Shown here one piece after another: positions 9,360-20,400 of a DNA stretch of 64,000 bases. A program made the position numbers and the translations under genes. Source of the stretch: Cryptosporidium bovis (taxonomy: Eukaryota; Apicomplexa; Conoidasida; Eucoccidiorida; Cryptosporidiidae). Below the pieces are notes generated by a model. That model made no database searches and had not been told where the DNA came from. It saw only the letters and a list, made by a program, of their open reading frames with translations. The stretch's first letter is position 1. Each line of letters starts with the position of its first letter. Where the stretch lies: NCBI GenBank assembly GCA_009768925.2, contig VHIT02000033.1, forward strand, positions 124,001 to 188,000, given 5' to 3'.

Positions 9360-10586
9360 CTACCTTGTTGAAGTCACATTTGTCCTCGGAAATGAGATCT
9401 GTGGCAATATTTCATTTTCATTTATGGTACCTGGATTTCCGCACAAATTTCTGGACCAAACTTTAAGTCTTGAGTCCTGACCACTTGAAACAACAAGATG
9501 ACCTAGAGGGTGCCAAGCAACTCCCCATACTGCTCCCTGGTGAGCTGAGGGAATGAGACCGAGTGGGCCTTTAAAGCTAACTTCCGTATCATAGTATGCA
9601 ACATCGCCGTCAAAGAAGCCAACTGTCATTAGAGATTCGACCTCTGGGTGCCAAGAAATACTTACAGCATCACATTTTGTTCTGTAAGTTCTGATAGGTT
9701 TTGAAAGTTGTCTTATGTCCCAAATTTTAAGAGCACCATCTTTACCGGATGAAGCCAGTAGTTTTCCGTTTGAATTCCATTTTACCCTTACAACTGTGTG
9801 CCTGTGACCGAAAATTGTGCCTATTGCATTTGCAGTTCTAGGGTCCCAGAGATGTAGTTGGTATGTTTGGGATCCAGTGGCGATTAAGCCTTTCAATGGG
9901 TGCCATTGAGCGCACGTAATATCATATCCTCTAGAAGTCAATGAACTCTCGATTTTTTGAGATCCCACATCAATAATGATTGGATGTACATTTTCAGCAG
10001 CGGAAACAACCTTGTTTCCCGTAGGGGATATAGTGACATCTCTAACAACGTGACCCAAAAATTGCCTAAATGAAGCAATTGGTGCTAAAGAAGGGGTAAG
10101 TAAAACTATATTTCCGCTTCCATCACCACAAGCAATGAAATCGTCTTGTTTTGAAAAATTAAGGGCCAAAACAGCTCCTTGTCCAGAAGGAACACTTTTG
10201 AGATCCTCGAAAGCAAAATAAGTTCCATTCCAAAGTGTTAATTCGCCACCAACGGTACCTACTACTAATCTTCTTCCACCTGGATACCACTCTATTGATA
10301 CACATGGGGCTCTGGCACGTAAAGATACACGAGTCTGCTGAGTACATATTAGATCGCTCCTATATCTATTTAATTCGAAAGGGAAACCTATTTTTCTGAT
10401 GTCTAGAGGTCTATAATCATTAGAAATAAATCTTTGTTTCCTTCTGTTATTGTAAATGCCAGTATCTAAATAGTCGACCAAAAGAGAGTTCCCATCAACT
10501 GCAGGCCTATAAATTGCTCTATGACTCAATAAGTTTGCTTCTTCAGTTGATTCATGGCCGGGAATGAAGTCGTGTTGTGTAAACAT
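9360..10586 (-). CDS. Pfs2/WDR33-like WD40 protein of the polyadenylation complex (408 aa)
   Basis: A seven-bladed WD40 protein related to yeast Pfs2 and human WDR33, the CPSF subunit that helps read the AAUAAA signal. The basic N-terminal segment RRKQRF...NDYRPLD (about 49-63) matches the conserved RNA-contacting N-terminus of the family. The first blade carries WYPGGRRLVVGTVGGELTLW (about 101-120). Later blades show WHPLKGLIATGS, FGHRHTVVRVKW, GALKIWDIRQLSKP and AWHPLGHLVVSSGQDSRLKVW. The protein ends shortly after the propeller, so the long proline-rich tail of animal WDR33 is absent, as in other small eukaryotes. It is divergently transcribed from the PP2C gene. Nearby UTP7 and Rcm1 also act on RNA, but a functional link is not implied by proximity alone. 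Confidence 0.88.
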   Translation of the reverse strand: MFTQHDFIPGHESTEEANLLSHRAIYRPAVDGNSLLVDYLDTGIYNNRRKQRFISNDYRPLDIRKIGFPFELNRYRSDLICTQQTRVSLRARAPCVSIEWYPGGRRLVVGTVGGELTLWNGTYFAFEDLKSVPSGQGAVLALNFSKQDDFIACGDGSGNIVLLTPSLAPIASFRQFLGHVVRDVTISPTGNKVVSAAENVHPIIIDVGSQKIESSLTSRGYDITCAQWHPLKGLIATGSQTYQLHLWDPRTANAIGTIFGHRHTVVRVKWNSNGKLLASSGKDGALKIWDIRQLSKPIRTYRTKCDAVSISWHPEVESLMTVGFFDGDVAYYDTEVSFKGPLGLIPSAHQGAVWGVAWHPLGHLVVSSGQDSRLKVWSRNLCGNPGTINENEILPQISFPRTNVTSTR

Positions 10587-10667
10587 TATTTTAATTCATA
10601 TTATTCACAACTTCATTTTTACCTAGGTCCGAAGCTCTTTGACAAGGAACATTACCGCCCACAACAC

Positions 10668-10673
10668 GGCGCC
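10668..10673. promoter_or_regulatory. GGCGCC in a divergent promoter
   Basis: Lies within the 212-bp spacer between the Pfs2/WDR33 start (10586, minus) and the PP2C start (10799, plus). One element could serve both genes. Confidence 0.45.
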
Positions 10674-10798
10674 ATGTCCACGTGCTTAAATGTGCACGGT
10701 AATATTGGTGTTTGGGGTAAGTTAAATTATCCAAAAATAATATATTGAGGTTCTTGTTAAATGGTAATAAAAAGATTGAATCAATTAAAAATATACCA

Positions 10799-12655
10799 AT
10801 GGATTCTCCGAGTGTCAAAATGAAGGCACCAATGTCTACAATTTTGGGCAAGCCTGGTTTCATACCTGGGTATCACCAACCCTTTAAGAGTGGTCCAGGA
10901 GGTTTCTTTCCAAATAAAAACCAACAAATTTTCATTCCAGCATCTGGAGAAAATACCTGTTTTAATGGAGATTTGAGTGCAGGAATGATGTCCGCTTCAG
11001 GTCCAAGTATGTCAACCCCACTCAACGTGTTTCAGAACATAGGTGGAATTAGAGCTCAACCAAACAATTATATGAATATTGGAAAGTCCCTTACTTCCTC
11101 AATGAATCCTCAAATGAGACCTCAAAGGTTTTCTTCATATTCTCATACTTTTAATCCAAATGTTGGATCAACATTTAATAATGAATTTGAATATAACACC
11201 ATGATTAATCATATTAACTATCACGTTAACAATCCCGGTAAAATAATGCAGTTAAATCGTAGCATTCCTCAACACAAAGTGCCTTATCCTGTTCAACCTC
11301 AGGTAATTGTACCTCATTTTGTTTACCAACAAGGACAAAGTAAAGCTATTCGACAGCCGGTACAAAACCACGTTGGTGTTGGCCAAAATACGTTTATTGG
11401 TTACACTGGTGAAAATGTAATGGGGACTAATATTGGTCCTGGGAACTATAATAATCTAAGAAATACTCAAATTAATCAGTGGAAAAATCAAGTGATTGAT
11501 CAAAATTCAGTTAGATTGAATACCTTTGGAAATGCCCAGCCTCAGATAATGAGTATGAACAATGAATTTATGAAAAACGAAGAATCTAAGTTGGGAGGCA
11601 GCAAATTTAACATTACCAACACCTCAAGTCTAGATATAGGAAATAAAGGGCTAAACTCGATAGGAAATCTTGAAGTTCAAGAGCAGAAAATGGAGCCTAT
11701 AACAGGCGGTGTGACGATTAAGGGTTTTAAACCAACTGTGGTTACTGAAAATCAGGATAAATCACTTATTATAGAGTTGGGACCAAAAGTTTCTGCATAT
11801 GGGGTTTTTGATGGTCATGGACCACATGGTGATGTTATTGCAAACTTTGTTTCAGAGAAATTTTCACTAGCTATTATGCAGCTATTTGCATCTGTTCTAG
11901 GAGGAAGCAATATTAATGAGGTGTTTCCTACACGTCAACAAATAAAAAACTTCTTTATTGTGTTATTTAATAATATGGATTTGCAGCTTTCAGAACTAAA
12001 GTATGGCATTTCGCTTTGGAGCGGTTGTACTGCTGCATTATGTGTGAAAATAAGTGATGAAGTTCATATTGCATGGGTGGGTGATTCAAGGGTGGTTGTT
12101 TTCAAATTCTCTAGAAGACTTAGTGATATTCCCGGTGATTCTGACCAAGATTCCACCGTTTCTTGGTGGACAACGTCTGATCACGTCCCTAACAGACCTG
12201 ATGAGTTAAGTAGAATAACAGACTGTGGCGCTTCGATTACAGTTTACTCTACTCCATGGTTGAATAAATCAACCACTAGAATTCGAGAGCATGGGATAGC
12301 AATGAGCAGATCATTTGGAGACAAGGCAGGAAGTCAGTTTGGAGTCATTAGCAAACCTGACATGGCAAGTATAAAGCTCTCTTCTGACAATAGGGGAGAT
12401 ATAGATGAAAGATGGGCAATAGTTGTTGCATCCGACGGCGTTTGGGATTCGCTTTCAGAAGAGGAAGTAGGAAACAAATTAATGGAGGAATTAATTTGGA
12501 AGGATAACAACGGACCAGGTTTTAAGTCCAAATATCGACCCACAAAAGATGAGGTTGCCTCTTTAGCGAACTCTATTGCCTCTGAAGCATGGAAGTTCAG
12601 AGCGTCGGTGGAGAATTACAGCGATGACACTACAATAGTAATCTCAATAATTTAA
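10799..12655 (+). CDS. PP2C-family (PPM) serine/threonine phosphatase (618 aa)
   Basis: Metal-dependent protein phosphatase. The first ATG in frame is at 10799 (MDSPSVKMKAPMST); codons upstream are open but lack an ATG. Residues 1 to about 300 are low-complexity, rich in Asn, Gln, Pro and Gly. The PP2C domain follows at about 305-615. It contains VFDGHGPHGD near 336-345 with the metal-binding aspartate, a WVGDSR strand near 425, AMSRSFGD near 500, ASDGVWD at about 545-551 and SDDTTIVI at the end. All core metal ligands appear present, so activity is expected. The protein ends directly after the last domain strand. The long disordered N-terminus has no recognisable targeting signal. Substrate unknown. 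Confidence 0.92.
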   Translation: MDSPSVKMKAPMSTILGKPGFIPGYHQPFKSGPGGFFPNKNQQIFIPASGENTCFNGDLSAGMMSASGPSMSTPLNVFQNIGGIRAQPNNYMNIGKSLTSSMNPQMRPQRFSSYSHTFNPNVGSTFNNEFEYNTMINHINYHVNNPGKIMQLNRSIPQHKVPYPVQPQVIVPHFVYQQGQSKAIRQPVQNHVGVGQNTFIGYTGENVMGTNIGPGNYNNLRNTQINQWKNQVIDQNSVRLNTFGNAQPQIMSMNNEFMKNEESKLGGSKFNITNTSSLDIGNKGLNSIGNLEVQEQKMEPITGGVTIKGFKPTVVTENQDKSLIIELGPKVSAYGVFDGHGPHGDVIANFVSEKFSLAIMQLFASVLGGSNINEVFPTRQQIKNFFIVLFNNMDLQLSELKYGISLWSGCTAALCVKISDEVHIAWVGDSRVVVFKFSRRLSDIPGDSDQDSTVSWWTTSDHVPNRPDELSRITDCGASITVYSTPWLNKSTTRIREHGIAMSRSFGDKAGSQFGVISKPDMASIKLSSDNRGDIDERWAIVVASDGVWDSLSEEEVGNKLMEELIWKDNNGPGFKSKYRPTKDEVASLANSIASEAWKFRASVENYSDDTTIVISII

Positions 12656-12798
12656 TACAAATGGCTTTAAGTTCCGAACATATTCTAAACATATATCTAA
12701 AATTGTATAGTTTTTTGGACTTTTAATTTTCCCCCCACTTAATGATGCTTAAAACTAAAAAACTAGGAAAAATCTGTAGCAAAAAAAATGTAGATGAA

Positions 12799-14721
12799 CT
12801 AGTTCTTTCCGTCATTGAATCCTCTGAAACCTCTTTTCCTCATTATGTTCTCTGGAGAGGGAAGAATTCTCTTCTCCAAACTGTACCTTTCTAGTCCCCA
12901 GTGTTGGAACTTGTCGGCTGGGTCGCACTCAACTAGTTTAAGCTGCTTTTCTACAGAGGCGATACACAAGTCTTTTCTTTTAATTAGGGCAATGACATTT
13001 TTTTCGTCAATGATTTCTACATCCCAAAGGTAGAGGCCTTCGTTACACCAATCAAGTTTAAATTTATCAGTGATGCAGGATTCATCATTAATTGTTACCA
13101 TCCAGTGTTTGGATGTTTTGAAATACATAAATCCCTGAGTATCTCCAGTGTGACAACTCCAAAGTTTGACGTGACCACCAGGATTACTTAGACCATCTGT
13201 ATCAAGGCACATATTCGCGCCAATATTTCTCACGTTCCCAATATAAGGAACGTCATCTATTGATTTAACCTCTGCCTCCGGGTTAACATTCTCCAAAAAC
13301 CATTTAAATGACTGGCAATGAAGCCTTTCTCTTAGTTTAATTCTGTCTTCTAAGGGACCAATATCAACCCTTGGCCTTCCCATAACCCTCCATGCAAGAT
13401 CTCCAAATTCATCCATCCATAAATATAAGGTGCGTAGCTTGTTTTTAAGTACTGCATGAGACGGAGAAGAGTATCCAACTCCACCTTTACGGAATATGTG
13501 GAAAACACGACTGCATGGAGCACATTCAATTAAACCACCACACATCCAGGTTCTAAAAGAGAGTTCAAGATTTTCTGTCCCCCAGTACTCGAATTGAGGA
13601 TCGTAAGAACCGATTTGTTTGAAGAATTCAACGTTGGCGGCGAGTAGTCCTCCTGCCATAGTTGGAGATGTAACATAATCATATTTTTTGGCATATTTCC
13701 TTCTTGGATCAGGTGAAATAGTTTGGGGGAACGCGTGTTCAATCAGCTTCCACAGAAAACCAAGAGTGCAACCAATACCACCATTAATAAATTCAAAATT
13801 TTCACTGTCTATTGAGTCGATTTGTGGCATAACTATTCTTCTTGGATCTTCTTGAATTCTTTGTACTATAGGCTCAGCCCAGACCGGCTGAACCTCAATG
13901 TGACTATCCAATATTACAAAAATAGGAGACTTGCAGGCATTTATACCTGCAAGACGTGCACCAACAATTCCAGATCTTTTTGAATTTCTTATCAAACGGA
14001 CTTTGGGAAGAACTTTAATGTAGTTTACAAGTAAGTCGTTTCCACCTACTCTGATATGCTCACTATTACTTCCATCATCAACAAGAATAATCTCCTCGAG
14101 TATTTTTGGTGGAGTTCTATTTAAGACAGAGTGAACTGACCTCATTAATGTGGAGAAAGGTTCATTGTAGAATACAATAATTACTGATATTCTGTCCATT
14201 TTTTCTAAATTGTAGTTTATTAGTTTACAGTGCAAATCACGGAAGTCCGAGACATTTCTATCCAAAGGAAGCGAGTCAGAAAGATGTAGATTAAATCCAC
14301 CTCCTTGGGAGAGAGCTAATGCGATGTTAAGGTCCTTTGGTGGTGGTGGAGAGGGAGTCCATGCTCTTTCACCATTTTTAAGGAAACCCAAGTCACCATG
14401 CATTTTCCATGGATAGGAATTAGGATATTCTTCATTTGTTTTGTCTAATGACACTAACTTTCTTTCTTCTGGAGCAGTAGTTGTAAATTGCTCGTTTTTC
14501 AGACTTCCTTCAATGTCCCTTACTTCCCAGCCATATGACTCTCTAAATACTCTTTCATTAAAGGTTTTGTTAAGATTTGTGTTGCTATTTACAAGGAACA
14601 AAACGTTCACAACAATCCAGGTGATAGTTGCGCATGCAACCAGTGCCTGTAGTATAAACAGGCACGAGAATTGAAAACATTTCTTACTAGAACTGGCAGT
14701 GTTATTTGTATTCTGAGGCAT
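12799..14721 (-). CDS. Polypeptide N-acetylgalactosaminyltransferase, type II Golgi membrane enzyme (640 aa)
   Basis: Starts mucin-type O-glycosylation by transferring GalNAc from UDP-GalNAc to Ser/Thr in the Golgi. Architecture: short cytosolic tail, transmembrane anchor about 21-45, proline-rich stem to about 130, GT-A catalytic domain about 175-420, and ricin-type lectin domain about 490-612. Key residues are visible: LVDDGS at 213-218, the metal site D272-S273-H274, and WGTEN at 380-384 followed by LSFRTWMCGG. The lectin domain carries CLDTDG at 505-510 and a final FQHW. All catalytic motifs are intact, in contrast to the degenerate paralogue at 5862-7418. Likely substrates are Thr-rich surface mucins; polythreonine tracts occur in the gene at 47345. 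A GCGCCAA element lies about 50 bp upstream. Confidence 0.95.
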   Translation of the reverse strand: MPQNTNNTASSSKKCFQFSCLFILQALVACATITWIVVNVLFLVNSNTNLNKTFNERVFRESYGWEVRDIEGSLKNEQFTTTAPEERKLVSLDKTNEEYPNSYPWKMHGDLGFLKNGERAWTPSPPPPKDLNIALALSQGGGFNLHLSDSLPLDRNVSDFRDLHCKLINYNLEKMDRISVIIVFYNEPFSTLMRSVHSVLNRTPPKILEEIILVDDGSNSEHIRVGGNDLLVNYIKVLPKVRLIRNSKRSGIVGARLAGINACKSPIFVILDSHIEVQPVWAEPIVQRIQEDPRRIVMPQIDSIDSENFEFINGGIGCTLGFLWKLIEHAFPQTISPDPRRKYAKKYDYVTSPTMAGGLLAANVEFFKQIGSYDPQFEYWGTENLELSFRTWMCGGLIECAPCSRVFHIFRKGGVGYSSPSHAVLKNKLRTLYLWMDEFGDLAWRVMGRPRVDIGPLEDRIKLRERLHCQSFKWFLENVNPEAEVKSIDDVPYIGNVRNIGANMCLDTDGLSNPGGHVKLWSCHTGDTQGFMYFKTSKHWMVTINDESCITDKFKLDWCNEGLYLWDVEIIDEKNVIALIKRKDLCIASVEKQLKLVECDPADKFQHWGLERYSLEKRILPSPENIMRKRGFRGFNDGKN

Positions 14722-14767
14722 TTATATTTTATAAAATGTTAAAGATTAACACTTCAACAATACATGA

Positions 14768-14774
14768 GCGCCAA
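14768..14774. promoter_or_regulatory. GCGCCAA E2F-like site
   Basis: Located about 47-53 bp upstream of the ppGalNAc-transferase ATG at 14721; matches the recurrent core. Confidence 0.4.
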
Positions 14775-14911
14775 TTAGTGGGGTAGTGCTAGTTCACGAA
14801 TATAAATTAGTCAACGAATAATAAAGAAAGTATATTTGTGTAAATAAACCCACACAAAACTAGGTAGACAAATTTGAAAACAAGTAGAAAAAGTTTATTA
14901 GATTTTTGTTT

Positions 14912-16015
14912 TTAACTTTGGGAATTGTTCAAAATTTGGACGATGTCTGACCTGCAAATGGGGCAAACACAGTTTTGTTTGAACCAGTCATCAATACATT
15001 CCCTGTGAAATATATGTCTATTATCACATGGAAGTATCCTTATAACTACGTTTTCGTCAATTTCCTGTACGCATATTGGACAAAAGTTACTAATTGTGAT
15101 GCTCATTCCGTGATTTGGGACTTCACCCTCATTTGAAGTAGCTCTCTCTTTTCCTATTTGATGGCTTTCGATAGAAGGTGCAGAATTTTCTATATTAACT
15201 TTGTTTTCATTGAAAATAGTCACATTTATGTTTTCGTTTTTTAGGCTTTGAATGTGTTCTTGAAAAGGGATTGCCTTAATTTTACACAACATCTTTTCCG
15301 GAACACTCTTCTTTGCCGTCCGAGCTTCATTTCTATGCAATATATATAATACAAGTATACATATGAGTATAGGGAGTATAATTGGGACAAATATTTGTAT
15401 AAATTGAAACCAAAAAAGAAACAAAGCTATCGAAAGATTTTGCTTGCATGCTCCTCCGGGTGGGTCTGTGTATATTACATGAATTCCATAAAACCACCAA
15501 GCAATTCCAAATATGTGTGCAATATTAATAATCACAACAAGAGCAAGTGGGGATGGCCTTTCATAACCTCTTGTAACTAACATTATTATTGATCTTATAA
15601 TAATAGCTATTAAAAATCTTGAAATCCAAACGATACACCAAATTTTTAGATTGATGTCGCACTTATTTTCCCAGTTTTTAGACAGTTGAATAACAATTGA
15701 AATAAACAATCCAACCACAAGAAGAATAAATATTGCATTGAATACGAATGCAACTAAGACCCTGCTTCTTAGTTCTGTGTTTTGCTCTGGGGGGGATTCT
15801 ACCTCACCCCCACCAGATGTGTTGTTTCCACTCTCGTTATTTACTTCGCAAACGTTCGAGAATGCGAAATCTACTTGCTCTTCATTATTATCAAACCTCC
15901 TGAAATTGGTTCTGTTCACAGCCCCACTTATGCTTTCTGCAGACTCCAAGTGAACCACCCAAGAAATTCCACTTTCCTCCTCTATCGAGTTCTCACTTCG
16001 CAAATAGAAACTCAT
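14912..16015 (-). CDS. Multi-pass membrane RING-H2 protein, probable E3 ubiquitin ligase (367 aa)
   Basis: The frame is open to 16039, but the first ATG is at 16015 (MSFYLRSENSIEEE), giving 367 residues. About 85 polar, acidic N-terminal residues precede four hydrophobic segments. In order they contain AFVFNAIFILLVVGLFISIV, ISRFLIAIIIR, ALVVIINIAHIFGIAWWFYG and FQIFVPIILPILICILVL-like sequence. A basic loop and disordered linker follow. The C-terminus is a C3H2C3 RING: CPIC, then CDNRHIFHREC, then CVCPIC. The layout of membrane helices plus C-terminal RING-H2 matches endomembrane ubiquitin ligases, but no specific orthologue is recognised. E2 binding and ligase activity are inferred. It is divergently oriented from the zeta-COP gene. 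Confidence 0.85.
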   Translation of the reverse strand: MSFYLRSENSIEEESGISWVVHLESAESISGAVNRTNFRRFDNNEEQVDFAFSNVCEVNNESGNNTSGGGEVESPPEQNTELRSRVLVAFVFNAIFILLVVGLFISIVIQLSKNWENKCDINLKIWCIVWISRFLIAIIIRSIIMLVTRGYERPSPLALVVIINIAHIFGIAWWFYGIHVIYTDPPGGACKQNLSIALFLFWFQFIQIFVPIILPILICILVLYILHRNEARTAKKSVPEKMLCKIKAIPFQEHIQSLKNENINVTIFNENKVNIENSAPSIESHQIGKERATSNEGEVPNHGMSITISNFCPICVQEIDENVVIRILPCDNRHIFHRECIDDWFKQNCVCPICRSDIVQILNNSQS

Positions 16016-16481
16016 TAACCAACCATTTTTTTCCAACAAAAATCTCTAGTGAAATCAATGGTTTCTGACCTTGTCGCTCAGAAACGAATCAACTTTACTT
16101 TAAAAAAGGTTTATTATGTGTTAATAGATTTGTTGAAAGCTTGTATTTTTTTCACTAAATGATGTTATGTCTAGCGCCACATACAAACAGCAGAAAAAAA
16201 ACCTTGGAATAATTTGGTGTGTGTTAAGGTAAATAAGCCTGCGAACAAAGTTGTTCAAGAAACTTACAAATTAGGATCGAAATAGCTGTTCCCATATGAA
16301 CTGTATTCCAAATTTGCACTTTCAGTAATCTCTCTTGATCGGTTTTTTCCCCTTCTTTTCCCTACTGTATGTTCCACCCGATAATTATAATCTTACAGGT
16401 AATTTTAGCATTTGGCGCTAATATCGGAGCGCAAAGTAAGCCAATCTAATCGATATTAATAATTGTTTCAAGACTGATATA
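16016..16481. promoter_or_regulatory. Divergent promoter, RING-H2 and zeta-COP genes
   Basis: 466 bp shared by two divergent genes. It has GCGCCA at 16175-16180 nearer the RING gene, and TTTGGCGC at 16411-16418 with a nearby GAGCGC nearer zeta-COP. No gene is seen inside. Confidence 0.5.
16411..16418. promoter_or_regulatory. TTTGGCGC E2F-like site
   Basis: A full TTTGGCGC core 64-71 bp upstream of the zeta-COP ATG at 16482, matching the classical E2F consensus TTTSGCGC. Confidence 0.55.
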
Positions 16482-17084
16482 ATGCTTGATTCTGTTATAG
16501 GTTGTGTATTATTGGATTCCGATGGGAACAGAGTTGCTGCTAGATACTACGGTAACTTGAAAAGAAGCGGGTTTCTAGACTACTCCTCTCAGAGGTCATT
16601 TGAGGAGCAGCTACATACCAAAGGTTCCAGGATATCGTGCAAAAGTGAGGCAGAGGCATTCTTTGTTCATGATTTTATATGTTTAGTGAAGCCCATAGGT
16701 GACACTTTTATTTATCTTGTATCTTACTCCTCTGAGAACGAATTGATACTGAATGACGCAATTAATTGTGTTTATGATTCTCTGGAAAACGTTTTATCGT
16801 AAGTTTAATTGAAAGAAGCCGAGTATGAAGCTTCTAACTGTAGGAAATGATTTATTTAAACAAAAAACAGAGGTAACGTGTCAAAGAAGACTTTACTTGA
16901 GTCTTTGGACAGCGTACACCTGGTTCTTGATGAAGTTGCGGACAGCAGTGGGGTCTTATTCGAAACGGATGACAGTGCGGTCTGTCAGAGAGCAAAGATG
17001 CAAGGAAGTGAGGGATTGGAGCACAAAGCTTTCAACCAAGCCTTTGCTACAGCAAAAGAAAACATAATGAGAGGCTTTTTGTAG
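16482..17084 (+). CDS. Coatomer subunit zeta (two exons, 176 aa)
   Basis: Small subunit of the COPI F-subcomplex, which coats vesicles for Golgi-to-ER retrieval. Two exons, 16482-16798 and 16871-17084, flank a 72-nt intron with donor GTAAGT and acceptor ACAG; the frame continues through a split Ser codon. The longin-like fold is recognisable from IGCVLLDSDGNRVAARYYG, the middle QRSFEEQLHTKG, and after splicing SGNVSKKTLLESLDSVHLVLDEV. Total length matches the family. Without the intron the protein would stop after 106 residues and lose the conserved helix. It is convergent with SERCA. Identification is strong. Confidence 0.93.
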
Positions 17085-17181
17085 AATAGAATTAGGTGGA
17101 AAAAAATATTAGGTGAAAAATAACTAATTTTTCCTTTATAATAAAAGGTGTGGAGGACCACAAATTGATGTTCCATTCGTA

Positions 17182-17409
17182 TTATAAGCACTCAAGAGCA
17201 TAATACTGCGAGGATGACTTCCCATTGCTGTTAGACGATGAGGGCCTCAGATGTGCGGAATTTACATTTATTTGTGGTTCGTAAAATGTGTTGAATGAGT
17301 AATTTCCATCCTTAGTGTACATGCAACAATTTGCATCCGAGTCAGCCCTGAAAATCTCAAGACAACAACAAAAGGATTCAACCAATACATTTGCGGCCCC
17401 CCAAAAACA
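17182..17409 (-). other. In-frame open extension after the SERCA stop codon
   Basis: Immediately after the TGA that ends the SERCA gene (17412-17410), the same frame stays open for 75 sense codons to a TAA at 17184-17182. It would encode CFWGAANVLVESFCC..., ending SSSQYYALECL, a Cys-rich then Ser/Asn-rich tail. No GT...AG pair is seen that would splice out the TGA. It could be chance, an ancestral C-terminus, or a readthrough extension. There is no independent ATG near its start; the first lies mid-frame. Confidence 0.3.
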
Positions 17410-20400
17410 TCAATTCAGCTTTTTTTTTGGATTTTTAGAGTAAGACGAATCAACCTTCTCATGTGGAAAGTCTACTATTTGGTTATATCCTCTCGAAAAA
17501 GCCTTAAGGACCTCGTCTATCAGAATGACAGGCAAGGAACAAATCATAACTGCCAACCAATCTATCATAGTTAGTGGAACCACATTAAATATTGCAGCTA
17601 CTGGAGGAACGTATAAAATAACCAAGTGAACAAAAACTGAAATTAAAATGGCCACAAGAAGTAAAGGATTTGCCCAAGGAGGTATTTGGAGTAGCGAATT
17701 GTCCTCACTAAGTGCATTTAGCGCATTCAACATTTCTATTACTACTAGGACTGTTAGTGATAGTGTGCTTGCCTTTTTTTTCCCTGTAGAAAAGTAAGTG
17801 CATGGTTCGTCTATTGACGATCCAAATACTGGGTTCGCCGTGAATCCTGTCCAAGTGTTGCATCTCGCCCATGTACCTAGTTGAGAGAAAGAAACCAAGG
17901 TATTTCCGTCAGAAGGATCTACTCCCCATACATACCACCATATAAATATGCCAACAGTTGCAAATCCAACATAAAGGCCAATAATTAAAAAACGAACAAA
18001 CACCCAGGCAGATATTAAATTGTCATCCTTTCGTCTCGGAGGTCTTCTCATTACACGCGGATCCGGGGGATTGAAGCCTAATGCAGTTGCCGGGAGTCCG
18101 TCTGTAACCAAGTTTACCCAGAGAAGCTGAACTGGAGCTAAACCCTCTGGTATTCCAAGTGCGGCAGTTAAAAATATGGAAGCAACCTCACCGATATTTG
18201 ACGATATAAGATATCTAATAAAGGCCTTCATATTCATATAAATAGACCTCCCTTGTTCAACAGCCGCTACAATGGTCTCAAAGTTATCATCAGCTAAGAC
18301 CATATCACTCGCTTCCTTCGCAACATCCGTGCCAGTAATTCCCATTGAAATTCCAATATCAGCTTGTTTCAATGCAGGAGCATCATTTACACCGTCACCA
18401 GTCATGGCAGCAATTTCCCCTAGTTCACTTAAAAGTCTAACAATGACCTGTTTGTGGCGAGGTTCAGTTCTGCTAAAAACCACACCATAAGATTCCTTTA
18501 ATATACGTAGTTTATCTGTATCAGAAAGTTCTTCAAATTCCCTCCCAGTTAAAGAACAATATTTTGTGAATTGATTCCTTAATAATTCACTACCAGTACG
18601 TAAAACTTGCCTGCCATCCAAAAGTTTTGTTGTTTTGGATGAACTGTCTCCTGTTTCAAACATGAAGGTTTTAATGGAACCTGGATTAGTTGAGGATCCG
18701 CTTGAATAATTTTCCTGTGCATCATTAATAAAGTTTGATATATCCCAATCCTCTTTAGATCCATTCAAAATTCCTATTGAGGAGGCAATCGCTTCTGCTG
18801 TATTTCTATTGTCTCCTGTAATCATAAATACACGTATTCCTGCCTTTTGACATCTTTGAATTGCACATTTAACACCGGGTCTTGGGGGATCATAGATACC
18901 AACGACACCCAAGAAACATAAATTTGTTTCAATATGAACAAAATTAGAGGGATCACTCAATAGGTTTGCACCCCTTGTTTTTGGCTGCCCGGAATATGAA
19001 GATAAATCACCAAGATCATCTATCTTAACGGCGCATGCCAATGTTCTTAAAACATTGTTTGCCATATCTACAACTTGGTCCAATATTAAAGATTTCAATG
19101 AATCTGTCAAAGGTTCGATTGTACCATCAGGCATCATAAATGTCGTACAGCGATCAAGAATACCCTCAGGTGCTCCTTTGACATACAATACGTTAGAATT
19201 TTCAAATGATTCAGTCTCTCCAGAGTTCTTGTGAATTACAAGTTGAATGTTTACATTGTTTGTATCCCTACATAAGACACTCATTGATTTTCTGTCTCTA
19301 TTAAACTCCAAGGTCGTTATGAGCTTCACGCCTGAACACCAGTAGTCGTTAAAGACACTTGAAGTCTTACTATTTCTGGAACTCTCGTTATTTAGGTATT
19401 TTGAGTTTAACTTATTATCTGGACACCCAAGCTTTTCCACTAAAACCCTCAATGCCCCCTCTGTGGGTTCTCCCTGCACTTTAAATTTGTTTGAATCCGA
19501 TAAATTTAATTGAGAGGTATTACAAAGTGACAAACACTTAGCCATCCACTGAAGACTTACATCCTCTGCTTTGATGTTCTCAAAAACATGGAGATTGTTC
19601 TTATCAATCCTGGAGACCCTACCGACCGGTGAATAGGAATGACCTTCAACAGAATATTTATCTATAGAAATGAAGTTTCTTGGAGTAAAGAACTGAACGC
19701 AGCACATTTCGGACGTTGTCAAAGTACCTGTCTTATCGCTGCAAATAACTGTAGTACAACCTAGTGTTTCAACAGATGGAAGACGACGAACTATTGCGTT
19801 TCTTTGTGCCATTTTACGAGTTCCGAGAGCAAGACATGTTGTTATTACTGCAGGAAGTCCTTCTGGAATTGCAGCCACTGCAAGCGCTACAGCTATTTTT
19901 AAGTAGTAAATTGCACCATTAATGGTTGAACCATGAGCCGGGTCCTGGAAATTACGGAAATTAATGACCCAAACAACCAAGCAAATAACTGCAATAACTT
20001 TACTTAATACCTTTCCGAATTCGTCAATTTTCTTCCCAAGTGGCGTATCTTCTGTATTTTCAGAGGCCCTCTGTACAGCAGATTGGATCGCACCTATTTC
20101 CGTTTTCATTCCTGTTGAAACCACACAAGCAAAACAAGAACCATGAACGACAGTCGTTGAAGAGTATAGCATATTTGTTTTAGCCTGTATCTCAACATTT
20201 CTTTTAGAGACATCCAATGGACCTGAATCTTTCAGAACTCCCGAAGATTCTCCCGTAAGCTGGCTTTGCTCAACCCTAAGTGATGAAGATAACAATTTAA
20301 TGACGCGAAGATCTGCAGGCACTCTGTCTCCAACTCTGACTCTTACAATATCTCCAGGGACAAGATCTTCAGCTGGTATTTCACTCCAAATTCCACATCT

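Noticed and set aside
1313-13000. Apparent cluster of RNA-related genes (UTP7, Rcm1/NSUN5, Pfs2/WDR33).
   Set aside because: Nuclear genes in this gene-dense genome are not known to be grouped by function, and three neighbours are not enough to claim an operon-like unit.
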